Shown here one piece after another: positions 25,701 through 39,099 of a stretch of DNA of 64,000 nucleotides; the first letter of the stretch is position 1; every line of letters begins with the position of its first letter. The translations under genes were made by a program, and so were the position numbers. The notes beneath the pieces are model-generated. The model was given only the letters and a program-made list of their open reading frames with translations, had not been told where the DNA came from and did not search any database. Source of the stretch: Varanus komodoensis (Eukaryota > Chordata > Lepidosauria > Squamata > Varanidae); NCBI RefSeq assembly GCF_004798865.1, contig NW_025336346.1, positions 1,826,176 to 1,890,175 on the forward strand, read 5' to 3'.

Positions 25701-27255
25701 ATTCACTAGCTAGTTCAATATATTAATATCACTTTATATTATTAATGTAGAATTAGTATTTAAAGGGTGCATAAAGGTTGTGTCCAGCCTGTGGCTCTCA
25801 GACCTGTGAAGGGCGTCTGTGGCTCAGGGTGAGATTATGGCCACCTCTGTTACGCAGTCGTCCTACTTCCTGGAATGCCGGTGGTTTCATTCACTCTTAA
25901 GCTTAACTTCTAATGGCAGAAAGTTAGCTTCAGAGTTCCAGTTCTGGCTGCCCCCAGTTACTTCCAGAAAGAGGTTGGCTCATATTTTATAATATTGCAA
26001 CTATCCTCGTGATATAACAAGTACACATCCTTGCATGCTTGTTGGGAAAAAGCCCCTGTTCTCTTCAGAGTCCTGCTCTCTTTGGATATATCAACCAGCC
26101 TTGATGATGCTGCATATAACAGGAGCAGACTGTGTTTTGCCCTCTTCTGTCTTCACGCAAGTTCCTGTGGAAAGCTGCTGGTGACATGCATGTTGGGTCC
26201 TCAGCCTCAGTGCCATCTCAAAGCCTGTGTGCCTATTAGTATTGCAAGGGAGCTGATCTGAAAATTGGGATGAGGGTAGATCATGTATCACACAGAAGTA
26301 GTGAGACTTTGCTTGTATTACAAGATGAAGACGCTCATCGTAGATTCAGATATGGTGTGCAGATGTTTAATGATAATAAAGACCATCTTCCAGCCCACAT
26401 AGTTAATTGAGATATCAACTATGGAAGCATTTGCCACCCAGATTCTTTGAGCATCTGAAAAAAATTCAGAGCTGGGTGTGAGTTAATATCTGTTCTAAAC
26501 CAGGCTGACTGGCTGGCCTTAAAAGAAGCAGCACATGAATCAAGGGCCATGATGGGGAGGACTTTGACCCAGTCCCCCACACGGGATGGTCAGTACATGG
26601 CAGAGATAGGGGCATCTCCAGTTAAGCAGCTTTCCAGGAAGACACCCCCCCCGCCCCGCTTTATCTAACCCAGCCATCACCGGCTCCCTCTCTCCCAGTC
26701 CTTCCTGCTTCTCTCTACTCACACACAGACCACTCAGCTGTGACACCAGAGCTAATGAGAACCTGCCATGTCTGCTACTTGGCCCGTTGCAAGGCGCTGG
26801 GGGCCACCTTCCTCCGCTGTGCTCTTCACTTGCTTGATGGGATTTCTAATGCAAAGAGACAGCAGCCGGCACAAGGGCCACGACAGGCCCGCGGCACATG
26901 GGGAGAGGGGCTTACGCAGGGCTCGCTTGAGAGCAGAACAATCTGTGTTTCTGTGCTACTGCTAATTTGCTCTAATTGTTTCTTGTCGAGATATGAGTGA
27001 CTGAATCATATAACAGCTCCTTCACCTGCTTCTCAAATGGATTCCGCCAGAGCTTAAAAACTTAAATGTTCTCTTTATGTAACCACATCCAGTCTCTTTC
27101 CTGCACTGTACACCTGGATCACATTGATACAAGGCAAAACTGTGGTGGCATCTAATGTGGGCTGTTGTAGTTTTGGAAATGAATTTATTATGCTAGTAAG
27201 GCTGGTAGATATATGCAAGATAATCAGGCTTCAAAGGTGTATTCTAATTGTCAAA
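22750..27255. other. No gene recognised
   Basis: Mostly unique sequence. A moderately GC-rich patch at 25320-25600 lacks an open frame with family motifs and has modest CpG content. The block near 26940-27030 is listed separately as possible regulatory DNA. Confidence 0.5.
26940..27035. promoter_or_regulatory. Possible conserved noncoding block
   Basis: Non-repetitive sequence rich in TAATTTGCTCTAATTG-type homeodomain-like cores, with no frame or repeat signature. The call is made from texture alone. Cross-species alignment would decide it. Confidence 0.2.
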
Positions 27256-27261
27256 TTCAAT

Positions 27262-27410
27262 CTAAAGCTGCTTTCCCCAACCTGGTACCCTCCAGAATGT
27301 TTGGACTGCAGTTCCCCTTATTCTGAGCCACTGGCCATGCTGACTTGTGCTAACAAGAGTCTACATCCACAGCTTCTGGAGGGCAACAAGTTGTACAAGG
27401 CTGGCTGAAA
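27262..27410. mobile_element. Foldback hAT-like element
   Basis: Left arm GCTTTCCCCAACCTGGTACCC then TCCAGAATGTTTGGACTGCAGTTCCC. Right arm CTTCTGGAGGGCAACAAGTTG then TACAAGGCTGGC. The right arm is roughly the reverse complement of the left, a palindromic non-autonomous element with no coding capacity. Confidence 0.65.
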
Positions 27411-27959
27411 GGATTCAATAAAATTGTACATTAAGTATTTTTCCCTTGTATTTGCTCCATACAAAGTAACTGATGTCCTTGATTTGTGGTAAAACATGCT
27501 AATTAACCATTTTATGTCTCCAGGTTTGTCTAGTTGCTTGAAGCAGTTAATGGCAGGGGGAAAATCTAGTTTAAGATGGAGCTTTGTAATTTCCTACAGT
27601 GGTGTAGCCAGATCTGAAGCTGAATCATGAGAATCAGAATATAAGAATATAAATGATCAGAATTATTCAGTTTGTTGGCATCAGAGCAAGATTCCTTTAC
27701 ACTCAGAAAAGGAAGCTTCACTTTCTTCTTTCTAACTTTACTTCCAGTGGAGGGTTGTCTCTTGAAAATCAATGAGTATATTTCTTCTACAAATTAAGGA
27801 TATGCCTCTGAAGTAGTGGAAATATTAACTAATACAACCTTGTACTATATGTATATTCCTGATTTTTGGAACTACCAAAGGAAGCCAGATTTCTTAAAAT
27901 ACAAATCTGGGTAAGTCTTACTGAAGCAGATTTGGCAGAATAGAGCAGCTTGTACAAAT

Positions 27960-28035
27960 ATTTTCCCATTTTAAGCAGCATTCATTGGCAGAAAGGCAGA
28001 ATATAATTTAAATAAAAATAAATTAGAAATAAATT
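27960..28035 (+). mobile_element. LINE or SINE 3' tail
   Basis: AGAAAGGCAGAATATAATTT followed by AAATAAAAATAAATTAGAAATAA resembles the 3' termini of L2-like LINEs in this window. Too short to place further. Confidence 0.4.
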
Positions 28036-28039
28036 CTGA

Positions 28040-29950
28040 CCCAGTCAGTTCAGTAATCAATGCTATTTAGTGATCTCAGCATTTTTGTCTGGTTATAAGA
28101 ATTTGAAGTTCGTGATCAGGGGAATGCCCCGTTTCAAAAACTGTCAGAGGCGTCTAATACATTTAAGGGCTAGTGAGACAGGGCAGCTAAGAATAATAAA
28201 AACTAAGCATAGGAACTGATCTTTTTCAAAGGTAGATTGTGGCTTGTCTACCTGCTGCAATTTTTGTATCTTTCCCTGCAACATTTAGTGCTGACTGCCA
28301 TTGGAGAAAGAAACAGCTGCACATTTTAGTCTGGTTTCTACAAATAACATAGGTAAAATAAATACCTAAACAGAATACATTTTCTTTGACACTTTGTGGC
28401 ATTAAGAAGCAGCAACAACTAGTTAATAAAGGCATCTCCTTATTGAGGAAGCTGCTCCAGAGCCATATTGATTTCTTTGCTGAATAAACAGCCATGTGTG
28501 TCCCAACTTCTGACTTGGATGGCCTGTCTGCCAAAGGGGACCATTCTTTGCAGAAAAGTGGAAAGACCTGTCTTTGCCGTTGCCGTTGCTGCAGTATTAC
28601 TATGTAAAACACCATGCACTTTGATGGCACTTTGTAAATCACATGTTAGCATTATGATTCTTCTAGCTTTACATGTGGAGCTCTGCCTGTCTCAGAGAAA
28701 GCGAGAGAGAAACTGCAGTGTGTTGCTGCCAGGGAGTGGATTGACAAGTCACGTGGCCGTGCTGTCAGTCACCCTCCCTGATCACTGTAATTTGGGAATG
28801 CAGTCAGAGAATTTCCATTATTCATTTTACAAATTCAGGGAGGGGAGGAGAAACACACGCTTGCTTCCACTGGCCACTCATCCACCTGCATGTATATGAG
28901 CTTGGAAGGTGGGAGGGGGCACAGCGCTAAAAACTCCAAACAGCTCGATTTCCATTAGTTCTTTAAGTGCTTTCCAGAGTGAATTCTCTCAAGTGAACAA
29001 AGGCTAGAACAGATTTGGGGTGCTTCCAGATGAAGTTTCTTTCCTGCCTTCTCCCTCATTCATGGAATTTACCATCTTCTGCTTGTGATCCTCCTCTGTT
29101 TTCCCACCACTTCTTCCGCCATCTCTCTTACTGCAGGAAGTGTGTTAGGAATGAAAAGATGGACTTGCTGCACTGTGTCTTCTCACTGCAGTCCCTGGAG
29201 CCCTGACTCTGGAAGGACCCATAAGCAGGACTTGCACGGGGGTGCAGAGCAGTTGTCGCTCTTTTTGCATGTCAGCCAGGTTTTGGAGTGCAAATGAAGT
29301 AAAACAAGTCGAAGCAGGTTTGGATTCTGGTGACTGGGGTAGTGTTTCAGTTCTGCTACAACTTCTGGATTTCCAAGGTACCTTGCAAAAGTGAACATGT
29401 AGCAGCCTCCCAGAGTTTCCTTAGACTAAATTACATACACTCTTAATTTCTCCATCTCTGCCCAGCCTCACAAAAGTTAAAATGGAATAGGAAAAGATGC
29501 AGAAGAAACATTATGTTGTGAATTGTGAAAAGGAAAGAACTGAATCAACTTCAGAATTAAACGGAATAGATTCACTTAAAGGACTGTAAGAGAATGAATG
29601 GAATACAGCGTTGCAGTAAAAGAAATTAAACAGTTTCCTGGACGGAAGTGAGTAATATCAGCGGCACACTACAAAGTAGCTGCACCTGACATGCAAAACA
29701 CTGTGTCCTTGAGAGGAGCCAGCATGTCGCCAGTCCTTGAGATTAAAAATTCTTAAAGAAACAGGAGTGGGATTGTTGGCTTTGAAGCAACTTTGAAAAA
29801 ACACTAATGATGTACAAGAAAGTGTGGTGATAGCTTTGGAAGTAGTTTTGCATTTGTGCTCCTGCTGATTATTTGGTGACCAGCTGAGTACCATTGGCAA
29901 AGTCCATGATGAGAACTACATCTGAAAGCTGGCTACATAATTCAGGGGCT
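28040..29950. other. No gene recognised
   Basis: No exon or repeat identified. The stretch 28690-29010 is non-repetitive and could include conserved noncoding DNA, but no direct evidence is visible. Confidence 0.5.
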
Positions 29951-29954
29951 GTTT

Positions 29955-30440
29955 CACACATTTTATTTATTTATTTATTTATTTATTGGATTTTTACCCT
30001 GCCCCATTAGCTAAAAATCACAGCTCCCCAGGCAGGTTGCAGACAATAAAACTATATAAAAAGATTATATAAATCATTAAAAACACCGTGTTAAATAACA
30101 ATAAAAGTTATGAATCTGAATCAAATAACAATGAAAGCACACCCATGTTGCATCCTAACAAATTATTTAATTCAGTTACATAAAAGGCATATCCACACTC
30201 TATACCACCATTAAAAACAGACTAACAGTTAAAATACCAGTGGAATAAAAAGGTCTTTACCTGGCACTGAAAAGAATATAGAGTGCACCAGGCAGACCTC
30301 TTTGGGGCCCTCATTCCAAAGTTGGGGTGCCACTCCCAAAAAGGCCCTTCTTCTTGTCACCACCCACCTTATTTCCTAAGGAGGGGGTCCATCAGAAGGG
30401 CCTCTGATGATGATCTAAGGGGCCAGGTAGGTTCACTATA
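29955..30440 (-). mobile_element. L2-like LINE 3' region with (TTTA)n tail
   Basis: The plus strand begins with a (TTTA) run at 29960-29988, then TTGGATTTTTACCCTGCCCC, the reverse complement of the usual GGGG-AGGGTAAAAATCCAA tail. An A-rich 3'-UTR tract follows up to about 30270, then CATTCCAAAGTTGGGGTGCC and ACTCCCAAAAAGGCCCTTCTTC, a block shared with 20995-21065 and 55945-55975. Confidence 0.7.
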
Positions 30441-31124
30441 TTCTGCTATTGGTTGTCCATGGACATCAGTTTCTGTTCCTGTAATGCTTCCAACTGCCTA
30501 TCCATTCAGTTTTCATCTAGCCTCTCTATGCACAACCTGTTGCTGAATATACTTAGCTCCTGTTGGGTTGCTCTTGCTTCCCATTTATGTCCTGTTGATT
30601 TTATTGCACCTACATTTGCACCTACCTACATGTACATTTGCCTATGCCGATTTAAACGATACACCTTTTGGTATTCAGGATATTTTTGAAATAACAACCT
30701 AAAAATTAGCAAAATGGGCGACCGCCACCTGCCTGGCTTCATGCCTGCGCTCCTTTTAGAACGCTTGATGGTCCTCCAGCTTTTGCACTGTCAGTTGTAC
30801 GTGGATGTGGCGCTCCTGGGATGACAGAGACATTTCCTTCTTAGTAAGGTATCTCCCATTTCTGAGCTTCACAAGCTCAGCTCTGCTACCTGTTTAACCT
30901 TTTACTTGAGAGAGTGAAGGCCATTCCGAGTTACCTGCCTAGAGATGAGATAATGCAACAACTTTGAAAACTGTAATTGTTCACTGATGGAAACGTGCTT
31001 GTCATTACCTGTACTAGTACCTGTACTACCTTTAATTCGTTCTGATCTCATCATTACAGTTTTCACACCAGCACCACACCCAGCACCACTGGTACTGTAC
31101 AAACACCTGAAATGCGCCTTAGCA

Positions 31125-31205
31125 CTCCATGCATCTGATGAAGCAGGCTATAGTCCACTCTAAAGTTTATGCCAAAATAACTGTGTTAGTCTTTAAGGTG
31201 CCCCA
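31125..31205 (+). repeat. Fragment of a dispersed amniote repeat
   Basis: GCATCTGATGAAGCAGGCTATAG, then CTAAAGTTTATGCCAAAATAACTGTGTTAGTCTTTAAGGTGCC, matches the common amniote repeat ending GCTTATGC--AATAAA--TGTTAGTCT-TAAGGTGCCAC. Confidence 0.6.
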
Positions 31206-31209
31206 AGGA

Positions 31210-32755
31210 TCCTTCTTGGCATTGCTGCAGGAGGCTAACAAGGCTGCCCTCTGAAAACTGTGCATAATTGACTGCATCGTCCACAGGATCCTCCACTCCC
31301 TTCCTTCACTGCATCCATGTCTGGGGGGAAGGGGGCTATGTCATAGCAGCACATGTACAACGCACACCTTGCCACCATGCTTTTGTTGGCAACTGGTGCA
31401 CCAGAGGAGAGCACAGGGTCAGTGGCTAATCCAAGTTATTCATTGACGCAAATGAGTTGAGGCAGGCACAAAGGCAGGGGGTCGGGAGAAGCATGCGAGG
31501 AACGCCAGGGGCCCTGTCTTGCTCTGCGCTGGCAGCAGCTGGGGAGGATGCAGAAAGGGCAGAACCTAAACAAGGTTTAATCCTGCTTTGGTCTCAGTCA
31601 CCCTTTCTCTGTTAGCCCCCCCGCCTGCTGTATGGGGGGCCCTCCAAAATGCTGCCCAGTTCAATGCTATGACAGGCAAATTGGGGAAGAAACAGATGTT
31701 GCAGCTGCTTCCAGATACTGCGCCCAGATGTTTGTTTGAGTTGAGTGCAGACACAAATACAGACTCACCCCTGCGCTGACATATGAGCAGCCACACCGTT
31801 TGTGGGCTCCACAGGCGTTTTCTGTCCTATGGATACTTAAAAACTAGGCAAAACGCAGCACTGAAGCTCACAGATTTGCACTGCCTTGATTATGTTTTAG
31901 TTAGTGGCAATTGCTTTTTTTTTGCATGGATTGATACAATCCATCCACAGGCATGCAAAGATATGCTCGTGCACTTGCATTTACATGCATTCATATTGAT
32001 AAATAATTTAGAAATAATTGAAAACTGTATTTTCCTTCTTAGGTGGCATTGAGAAATAATCTGTTCTTGCTCACTGCTACAGAAAACAAGGTGTTCACTC
32101 CAATACTAGTGAGGAGGAACACACTTCGTTCATAGAACAAAAAGGGGAAATATAGTGCTAGATTTATGAAATAGCAAGACTATTGGGGGTTCAGTTCTGT
32201 TGTGCAAGGGAGAGCTATTGTTTTGGATAAGGAATAATATTGCATGCTCCCTCATTGCAATGCGAGGATATGACAAGAGGACCAAGAGTCCCTGATGAAG
32301 ACGACGCTTTAAACCTAAATATAAAAGTGGTTCACAAAATGGAATGGGAAAGGACGGGGATGCGGTGTTGCTATTTGCAAGTGATGTCTCAGCACTGCCC
32401 AGTGGGGAACTTTGTTGCTCATGAAGCCGTGGCCCATGCAGAAATCACAGTTGCAACAGGACTAGTCTAAGACGTTTTGCCCCGGGGATGAAGGACAAGA
32501 CGCACCCCCCCACACACACAATTCCAGATACAGAAGCCAACTGGACTGGCAGCTGGATTTGTGGAGACAGCATCTTCCACTGCACCTGAGGACAGAGAGC
32601 TGGGCAAGATGTACAGGACTGACCTCTGACACAGGGAGTAGGGCTTGGGGAGGCAGTCACAGCAGATGCTGGCAGGACCACCATGCGTCCCTCCTTAACC
32701 TTCAAGTGGGCCTGAAGGGGCTTTGCACAGATGCAGCCTGCCCCTCTGGCCAAGC
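31210..32755. other. No gene recognised
   Basis: Unique-looking sequence with a few short frames on both strands and no family motifs. Confidence 0.5.
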
Positions 32756-32764
32756 GCCTCTGCA

Positions 32765-32975
32765 TTTTTTGGCCTGACTATGGCTTAGTGTGCCATCTGG
32801 GTTCAGACAGCAGGCTAGGCCATGGAGAGTTTACTAAACCCTAGAACAAGCCATGGCTTCTTGGGGTAGATTCATAGTCACCCAAAAGCCACCATGCAGA
32901 AAGTAAGCCAAGTTTGATCAACATGCTAAACCAGTGTGCTCTGGAGCCATGGTGGCTTAGTGTGCTGTGTGATCC
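32765..32975. mobile_element. MITE-like element
   Basis: Bears CATCTGGGTTCAGACAGCAGG near 32799-32815 and several ACCATGG/CCATGGT-type palindromic words, with TGTGCTGTGTGATCCCGGTCA at the right. The CTGGGTTCAGA-AGCA word is shared with the paired elements at 48711-49160. Confidence 0.45.
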
Positions 32976-33059
32976 CGGTCATTGACTTTAGCAGTAGACT
33001 TCTCCGAACTGAGATAAAATAGTATCTTTTAGAACAAATGCTGGGCAGGTGGAACTTTT

Positions 33060-33180
33060 GTATCCATCCTGATTGAGGGATCCTGTGGACAGCTGGTTTT
33101 GTCTCTCTGTGAATGCAGTGCTGGACTGGATGGATCATTGCTCTGATCCAGCATGGCTTTTTTCGTGTTCTTATGTAATG
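33060..33180 (+). repeat. Dispersed squamate repeat 3' end
   Basis: CTGGACTGGATGGATCATTG, then CTCTGATCCAGCATGGCTTTTT-CGTGTTCTTATG, is a very common 3' terminus in reptile genomes (CTGATCCAGCA-GGCT-TTCTTATGTTCTTATG). I do not know the parent family with certainty. Confidence 0.5.
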
Positions 33181-33504
33181 TATCCTACCCTGGTGTGTTG
33201 TCACGGGGAGCATAACCAGGCAAAACTTTACCCAGGTTTGATTGGAATATGTATCTCTTTGGGGTTTGAGGTATTAGGAGGGTCATTCCCATGTAGTCTA
33301 CAATGGCTGTGGGGCTGGATGCAGGTGGGCAGAGTTTGGCTTTGCCAAAGCAGATGGTGACGGACCTTTTCACTCTCCCAAGGCTAAAATAAATGTGGTA
33401 TTAATCACCCACCGCTTCTGTCTTTCTAAATGAAGAGAAGTCATGCAGCCTGCAGTCTACCAAGGAGGATGGTGTGTGCATGTGAGGGTACAGCCTATGC
33501 ACAA

Positions 33505-33655
33505 GCCAAGACTTCCCCAGCCCAGCACCCTTCTAAAATGTTGGACTCTGACTCTTATTATTCCCACCCATGGTTTGGGGGAGACAGCACTAAACTTTTC
33601 CTGTCTATTGGTTTTCTGGCTGCTCTTCCCCAGACTGCTGGACAAATATGGGAAA
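33505..33655. mobile_element. Foldback hAT-like element remnant
   Basis: CTTCCCCAGCCCAGCACCCTTC, then TAAAATGTTGGACTCTGACTCTTATTATTCCCACC, corresponds to the left arm of the element at 27262. The right arm is eroded. Confidence 0.45.
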
Positions 33656-34829
33656 GATTTGTAGGTTTAAAGATGAAAATGGTGGGGCGAGGGAGGAACT
33701 ACACGTGCCTAGTGCAATGTGCCTTTTGAGCTTCTTAGTTCCAGTGGGTGCCACTCTAACATAAACTGGGTTGCTGCCTTGTGAAAGCCTCCGTGGATGA
33801 GCATATTCTTGTTATAGAAGATGTGTTTGCATTACCTTTTTAGCCATTGCAAAAGTCCCACTTTTGACTCAGCCCAGGCTTCCTGCCCCTTTTCAGAGTG
33901 GCTGAAGGACCTCATGAGCCCTGTAGAGAAAGAAGCAGCTTGTGAAACTCTTGTAGCACAGGCTTCAATGGCTGGTCAGCTTCCCTTCTCAGTTCACTGT
34001 CTTGATGTTGCTTGGAAAACTTCTTTTTGCTCCAGATAATGCACATACATACATACAATGCATTTAAAATATATATAAAATGTGCATGGTGGTCTTGCAG
34101 CTCCAGTATCCCTTTTTGGGGGAAGATGTGTAATGGGCATTGCAAAAATGCCCCCTGTCAGGTAGCACTCCTGTATGGGCCCCTGCAAGACAGAAGCCGA
34201 AAGAGGCCGTTGCAAACAGGCAGTTCTCTCTCTGTCCTGCCCCAGCCTTTGCAACATCCTCAGTCAGGAAGGGCTGGAACTGAAGAAGGAAGGAATTCTG
34301 CACAGCAAAAGTGTCTCTCAGGGCATATTCTGGAGTTTCCCCCCACTCTTGCTCGCAGAAGTACTTGGATGACCTTGAAAAGCTTATTATTTCAGCAATA
34401 ACTGGCATAGCTGAGATTGCAGCAACTCAGAAGAGAAATCAAAACAAGGCACATTCCACCGGGGCTGCTTTTTTAAAGTATGCAAATAGATTTAGACTTT
34501 CAAGGAAGAGTGGGCCCCAACCCAGTCAGGAAACAAAGTTTGCAGGGCTGGCTACGGTAAGTGGTCAAAATCAACCAGTATATCCACTCCACTGGAATGG
34601 GCAAGAATAGGCTGCAGCAGCTGGAATAATGCCATGTCAGCTGTCTGAGCCCTGTTTTTCTCAGAAGGAAAGTATTGGGTAGCTTTGGCTATTATAGCCA
34701 TGTAAAACTGAAAGCCAACTGTTAACCCAATTATATATCCAGAACCAGAAGAACAGGAAGGAAAATACAAGTAAAGAAAAAAGATATCATGTTCCTGCAT
34801 GTGTCCCATTTTTTGACATCACATTTGTA

Positions 34830-34930
34830 TCCTGCCTAATTTTATTTATTAAAAGCTTAGTGTACCACCTTTCTTCCTTTCAGGATGTGTACAGTGCACA
34901 ATTAATGCCATAAAACAGAATGCAAGATAG
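34830..34930 (-). mobile_element. LINE 3' tail fragment
   Basis: TAATTTTATTTATTAAAAGC then TTAGTGTACCACCTTTCTTCCTTTC reads on the minus strand as an L2-like 3' end with an A-rich tail. Confidence 0.4.
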
Positions 34931-35494
34931 CAAAGAGTTAAATGCCTGGACAAATAAAATGGCAAAGTTAGCCCCACTTCCATCACCACCACTCTGGCTG
35001 CCCCAGCAGAGATGGTTCTCCCTGTGGGGCAACCCCACTGCTATGAAAGCACCACTCCCTGGCAGCAGCAAGAGCAGCCATGTGTGGCGAAGGCCTCACC
35101 TCTGAGGAGCTCAGGGCAGCCGGAAGGATCTGGGGCCAGCCCTCGCCATCCCCGCCGCAGCCAGGCGTTCTCAGTGTTGGGGATTGCTCAAGGCCAGCTC
35201 CTGCGGAGCCTCAAATGGAGATGCTTAACCCCAGCCCAAGTCTGCGCACCACTGTCCTGACCCCGATGTCTTTGTGGTGGCTTCCTTCAGTCACGTCACT
35301 GGAAGAAAGAAGGGGATCGCACAGGGGTGTGATGGGTAGGTGAAAGAGGAGGAAGGCAATGCTGGGTGGACAGGAAGATGAGTGAATGGAGGGCATAGCT
35401 AGACAGAGGAAGGCCTGTTGTATTTCTGGTGACACTGAGGGTGATAATGAAACCCTGGCTTGTACCCAAGGCATCTGTAGCACTCCTGGCTGCC

Positions 35495-35620
35495 ATCTGT
35501 GTGCCTCATTTAATGCCTGAATATTCATGACCCTCATTAAACTCTTTCAAGCACTTCTCCAGCATGGGAGCTAAAAATAACTTGGGGAAGGGGGAGTGTT
35601 CCCTCCACCATATATTATAA
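35495..35620. promoter_or_regulatory. Possible conserved noncoding block
   Basis: Non-repetitive, AT-leaning sequence with CTCATTTAATGCCTGAATATTC and CCTCATTAAACTC words and no frame or transposon signature. Supported only by its texture. Confidence 0.2.
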
Positions 35621-37149
35621 AGCATCCAGAACCTGGTTAAGATGAGGAGCCTCTGTTTCTCACAATCAGCTCTCCCTTAGACACATTGGTTCCCAAATGG
35701 ATCTGCGGAAAGATAACCTCTTTCAAAGAGATGCCTTGCTAAGTATTGCCGCTGTCCCACCTCACAATGTCAAAGTTATGGTACAGTCCTTCCTATCTTG
35801 GCTTCATGTGCTTCCACAGCTCTCCCCCCCCCCCCAATCTCTTCTTATTTTCCTGGCTGAGCTTTCAAAGATTCAGAGAGGCTGTATCAAGGGCACTTCT
35901 CTCTTGAGAGGCTGTGATTACTGACTGCTATTGCTTGTCACAGATAAACTTGTATGAGGGGAACCACATGGTCTCTGGGGACTTCCTGCTGGGAATGGGA
36001 GAAGTGGAAGCATTTCATACTTGAAACAAAAAAATTGCACCAAAGTTTGGCAGAACTTCTGCACTTGCATTTGTATGTTTGAGTTTCAAGATTGGAATTT
36101 AATGAAATACTTTGAAAACAGGTGAAATCTTACTGTTGATGAGTTTAAGGCCATAACATTAAGTAGAATCACACCAAATTCAGTTGATTCATTTCTTGCT
36201 TCTTCTAACCTTTTCTAACTGAAATTGCACTGATATTGTGATAGGAGGGAAACAGATTAGCTGTATCTGATATATAGATAGATATATCTTTTTGGGATGG
36301 GAGAAGACATGCAGGTGATACGATGGGAAATAGACCTGCCTGCAGGCAAGAGCGGGCAGGCGACAGGAGAGGGAGTCAGCTAGCAGCTGTCTCCAGCAGT
36401 GGAGCAGTGAACGCTGCAGCCGCACCGCTGGTGGGGGTTCTTGAGGAATGCCATCTGCACTGCTCCTCTGTCCAAGCAGACAAATGCAGTAGCAGAAGCG
36501 CTGAGCATGCAGTCCCAAGGCCACCGAGCAGAGGAAACATTGCCTTTTGCTATCATTTCTTCACATGCCCTTTCCCCTGGATTCACCCTAGTGCCCAAGA
36601 CCAAAAAGATAGCTGATGTGGTCTGCATTGAGGACAGTGGTCTGCTTTGATGGGCCAAGTAGGCCAGCCCCACCATCATGCAAGGTGGGGAAGCTGCCCG
36701 AGGTAGCACATTCTGGATACCATTAAAACCCAGGGAACCGTCAGTGACTTCATTTCTTATTACTTCCCTGAAAGGGTGAGGGACTAGTCAGATTTTTAAG
36801 GTTAGGCCCCAGTTTGTGTTTTGTCTGACCCAGTGATCTTTTCCCCAGAAAGTAAGTGAGGGGCATTTTGTTCCTTAGATATCTCAGCTGTTCAATGGGT
36901 ACGTCACACTCCAAAAAATCTGTAATTAACAGTATGTTAAAGGCAACAATAGGCCCTTATGGGGCAGTACAGCACCTGATTTGCTGTGCATGGTTTTCCC
37001 TGCAGGTCCCAAAAACTTCGTTAGATGGAAGGAAGCAGTGATGAAGTGAATTTGATTCTAGATTTCTTGAGAATAGCAAAGCAGTTGTGCTTTAAAGGAG
37101 TCATATCTTGCCCAGATGGGAATTGTTGGTTAACGTTTTCTTTTCTCTT

Positions 37150-37360
37150 TGTTTTGAGAATTTATGTGCCACATTTCAATAAAAAAATTTCCAAGATGGT
37201 TTACAAATCAAAAACATATTTATCTCACCAGAAGAGTCCAGATTATAGGAGGACTGAAGAACCTTAGGCATATGTCGGCCATACAGTGGAGGTCCAGAAA
37301 TATGGAGGGGCTGAGTCCTTGTAAGGTTTAAGGTGTCCTTAAAAGCACATGGCCCAGCAT
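37150..37360 (-). mobile_element. LINE 3' region, degenerate
   Basis: GAATTTATGTGCCACATTTC then AATAAAAAAATTTCCAAGATGG resembles the reverse complement of L2-like LINE 3' ends (plus-strand 9990-10030, 53360-53400). The homology fades after about 37270. Confidence 0.35.
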
Positions 37361-39090
37361 CAGTATCATATCTAGCCCTGAATCCTTTCTTGTAAGAGCT
37401 CAGATTTTCAGGAGTTGCTGGCCAGCTAGTGTGTAAAAGCTACCTCTCAGTTCATAACAGGTCCTGTATGGCATGCTTCTTGCACACCGAGTGTGTTTTT
37501 TCTAACATAAATGGTGTGGTTAGCCAGCTGCTCTTAGGATCATGGACAGTTCCCATCCAGAGCTGTCTGGTCACTCCTCCCATGTCAAACATGTTAAACC
37601 ATGTGAGGCACTCACGGTTGACTCACAGTGCCAGGGAAGGGCAGGTACCTTGCAGGGGTTCTGTAAGGCATGTCTTCCTTTGGATACTTCCCTCTTAAGA
37701 GCTCTCAGCTTGAACCTCTTGCTAGAGTCTTTATGCGATGGCTTGGTGCCAAGGGCAACAACAGGCACGGCTCCAAGCAGGAGACAGGTAGGAAGGAGGA
37801 GGGAGAGGTGTGGGCACAGTCTCCGGACATCTATTCAATGTCTTCAGAGTCCAGTGCTGTAGAGAGGTAAGACAGCTGGTGGTTTCCCACAGAGGCAAAT
37901 CTTGTACTGTTCGGTGCTGTTGCGTGAACTGCCCGACTGTGAATAGGTTAAACAAGTCTTTTCCTTGTGTGATCAGATTCAACAGGGGGTGCTTTTTGAT
38001 ATGCCCCTGTGGTATACCAAATGATTTCTGCGGCTCCTCCAACCCATGCGTGAGGAAGCGAATTTCCATTTGCTCTCTCTTAACAGTATTCCTAGCCAGT
38101 CACTCTGAGTCAGAAATGAATTCTTCTCTAGATTTTTACCATTCATGCCTCTTGGCCCAGAAAAAATGTATCAGTGCCTGTTACGAACCCAGAGCTGCTC
38201 ACAGTAACATTCACTGTCTCTAGACAGAATCTCCCAATGTTGAAGTCTCATTTCAGTATCCCATCTCTCCTCGTTTAACAGTATCAAAACAGGCATCATT
38301 GTAATGCTGGAAAACTGAGTCATGCATCGGACACTCAAGAATTCCAAAGATGGCCCCGGGAGCATTGCATGACCTCCTCTTATAATTCATTCCGACTGTT
38401 CTGCTACAAAGAGATATGCTTCTGGGCATTGCCCAGCTGTTTCCTGACATGTATTTTTAAAGCACAAGCAGTGAAATGTAGCATTGGGAACCTCTCAGCT
38501 GTAGGGACAATCAGAGAATTCCAGACAAAGTTTGGAGATTGGTTTGTTTGCTTGTGTTTGGTCTTGGTCTTAATACGCTTACGGCTTGCTGTGCCCATCC
38601 AGATTTCTAGCAACATCGTGCCCATGGAGGATAGAAGCAAAAGAGACATTTCACAGAGCCTAGCATGGAAGTGTGTCTCCAGCTAGTGGCTGCTTGCAGC
38701 AAAGATAGTTCTCTGTTCCGTTGTAGCGTCTTTCTTTTGGCAGTCAGTGTCCAACAGAGCAGGGATGGCCTTGAGAGAACAAGAGTTAAAGCAGGTGGGA
38801 TAACTTGTACTCTTTTCAATGTTGCTCCTGCTTTAAAAGAGGTTTGTGATGCAGTCAAGCAGCAGAAACAACATTGTACAACTCAGGAGGTGTTGATGAT
38901 TGATCCTGCACCAGGAAGAGCAAACTAGTTAAGCCAAAAAAATGCTGAGGTTTATCTGGTGAATGCACCGGTTCACAGAATTCAAGGCCATTTGGGGGAC
39001 AATGGAGCACTGAAAGCCACAGGGCTAATCCGGTTTTTTGTTCGCCCTTTGCATAGCCAGCCTCTGGTCCATGACTGAATCGTCACTCCC
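37360..39090. other. No gene recognised
   Basis: No exon, RNA gene or repeat identified. Confidence 0.5.
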
Positions 39091-39099
39091 TCTCATGGC

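Noticed and set aside
28190-28235. Possible signal-peptide exon end of SEMA3F (TTCAAAG then GT)
   Set aside because: The codons just upstream contain an in-frame stop, and there is no hydrophobic signal peptide.
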